Shown here: positions 62,674 to 64,000 of the stretch, piece by piece
Layout of the letters: each line of letters opens with the position of its first letter
Position numbering within the stretch: the stretch's first letter is position 1
Assembly (NCBI GenBank): GCA_900708905.1
Contig: CAADRB010000021.1
Span: forward strand, 398,258-462,257
Reading direction: 5' to 3'
DNA from: Hymenolepis diminuta
Taxonomy: Eukaryota; Platyhelminthes; Cestoda; Cyclophyllidea; Hymenolepididae
Length of the DNA stretch: 64,000 nt
Notes under the pieces: generated by a model
Told to the model about the DNA's origin: nothing
Database searches by the model: none
The model's input: the letters and a program-made list of their open reading frames with translations, nothing else
Made by a program: the position numbers and the translations under genes

Positions 62674-64000
62674 ATGCTGACCGGATCTCTTGACGGCTGG
62701 ATCGAAACGATTCGACAATGTAAATATCTACCTGAACCAGAACTTCGCAAATTATGCGACTACGTCAGTGATTTGCTTATGGAAGAATGCAATGTCCAGC
62801 CGGTATCAACGCCTGTTACAGTTTGCGGTGATATCCACGGACAATTTTACGATTTACTGAAATTGTTTAAAGTTGGGGGAGAGCTACCCAAAACAAATTA
62901 TATATTTATGGGAGATTTTGTAGACCGTGGACACTATAGTCTTGAAACATTTACTCTTCTCATGGCATTGAAAGCTAGATATCCCGATAAAATCACACTT
63001 TTACGTGGAAATCACGAGAGCCGACAAATAACTCAGGTAATAATCCGGGTTGTTCTGTTATTTCTCTCAATGATTTTTTATAAATTTACATTAGGTTTAT
63101 GGATTTTATGACGAGTGCATCACGAAATATGGCAATGCCAATCCCTGGAAAAATTGCTGCAAAGTTTTTGATCTCTTAACTATCGCAGCTCTAATTGATG
63201 AAACCATCTTGTGCATTCATGGTGGACTTTCTCCTGAAACTAAGACTATCGATCAAATCAGAGTTATTGATCGGAACGTGGAAGTTCCTCATAGCGGTCC
63301 TTTGTGCGATCTTCTCTGGTCTGATCCTGAGAATGTTTCAACTTGGACTGTTAGCCCGCGTGGGGCCGGGTTTTTGTTTGGAGAAGAAGTAAGTTTTTTA
63401 TTTAGTGCTTTTAAATTCTCTTAACTCAGACCAATTAGCTTTATTAGAATAGCTGATAAATTCGCTTATTTTTGTCTGCTACTCAACTTTGAATCCCAAA
63501 CGTTTATTCCTAGTGACTGGTATGAAAATTCGGATTGGAAAATACTAACAAAAATGAGTACTTTTATATACATATAGAGAGTAGTTTGACGTGGGAAATT
63601 AGAGCGGATAATTGAAATTATATAGAATAAATTGTAATTATGCTTGTATTTTTTGAGGGGGATTTGTAAATATTCAATAAATTGATCAATGCACTTTTCG
63701 GTACAAGATTCTTGAATAAGACCATCGATATGATTAGTCCTGCATTTCAGTGACAACAGATTGCAGTTAGATTACTTTATCTGAGTCAGACTATATCCAA
63801 TGCATATCATTTTCGCATATCATTTATTCAGATCATTTTTTCGCTTTCAGCAGTTTGATGCAAGAAAACTTTTTTCGACTAGCCGATTCTCTCGTATAAT
63901 TGTGTTACATATGTTATGTGAAGACTGTAACTTAGAGGTTACGCAAACTATTTGTCCTATTGAGCTTCTACTAACTTCATTATTAAAAGTTTGGATAGGG
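62674..64000 (+). CDS. PPP6C: PPP6C, protein phosphatase 6 catalytic subunit (5' part)
   Basis: PP6 is a metal-dependent Ser/Thr phosphatase of the PPP family that works with regulatory (SAPS, ANKRD) subunits in cell-cycle and stress signalling. Exon 1 (62674-63036) and exon 2 (63095-63388) join in phase across a 58-nt intron and give 219 residues of about 305 expected. Metal-site and catalytic motifs are present: GDIHG 52-56, GDFVDRG 80-86, GNHES 112-116, then HGGLSP 163-168. The block [18 protein letters not shown] and the stretch [14 protein letters not shown] are close to human PP6 rather than PP2A or PP4. The residue after GDFVDRG is His where the family nearly always has Tyr. The donor at 63389 (GTAAGT) leads into an intron running past the window end; no further exon is visible before 64000. 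The start follows human with a slightly different N-terminus. Confidence 0.95.
63389..64000. other. PPP6C intron to window end
   Basis: No sequence resembling the next PP6 block (the region after RGAGFLFG) is found in either frame-compatible reading. The minus-strand frame in it is AT-rich and not called. Confidence 0.7.

Noticed and set aside
1..64000. CRISPR arrays, rRNA, operon-type bacterial features
   Set aside because: No regularly spaced repeats, no rRNA-like conserved blocks, and all genes are intron-bearing animal genes.

Overview
The window is AT-rich animal nuclear DNA. It holds widely interrupted genes, canonical GT-AG introns of 35 nt to about 14 kb, decayed retrotransposons, a tRNA-derived SINE family and two runs of N (assembly gaps). 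The mixture of ultra-short and very long introns, the LINE and Ty3/gypsy relics and the divergent but recognisable metazoan proteins suggest a parasitic flatworm (tapeworm or fluke). That assignment is inference. The genes themselves are securely metazoan.

Layout. 1-3906: relic of a LINE reverse transcriptase and a SINE copy. 3907-12142 (minus): a complete DDB1 gene, which I spliced by hand into 16 exons with one continuous frame of 1272 codons plus stop. 12143-16028: gene-free stretch between divergent genes, with a possible decayed gag fragment. 16029-32510 (plus): a nuclear-receptor gene with an NR5 (FTZ-F1/HR39)-type ligand-binding domain, 8 exons plus a likely cassette exon, and no DNA-binding domain that I can find in the window. 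33459-61074 (plus): NFKBIL1 (IkB-like ankyrin protein), five exons with introns of 14.2 and 10.1 kb and an unresolved first coding exon. 62674-64000 (plus): the first two exons of PPP6C, the catalytic subunit of protein phosphatase 6, cut by the window end.

The genes are not an operon or pathway cluster. They are unrelated housekeeping or regulatory functions: ubiquitin-ligase adaptor/DNA damage, transcription, NF-kB/splicing-linked ankyrin protein, and Ser/Thr phosphatase. The space between exons is mostly repeats: SINE copies in DDB1 introns and elsewhere, a Ty3/gypsy integrase relic in the last NFKBIL1 intron, candidate LTR pieces and at least two further dispersed repeat families. The most unusual item is the nuclear receptor. 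A normal NR5 ligand-binding domain with an intact AF-2 helix is joined to a long Ser/Thr/Pro-rich N-terminal region with no zinc fingers, plus an unusual 130-residue Pro/Gln/Ser tail. Either it is a DBD-less receptor or isoform, or the DBD exons lie beyond DDB1 and DDB1 is nested in the receptor's intron.
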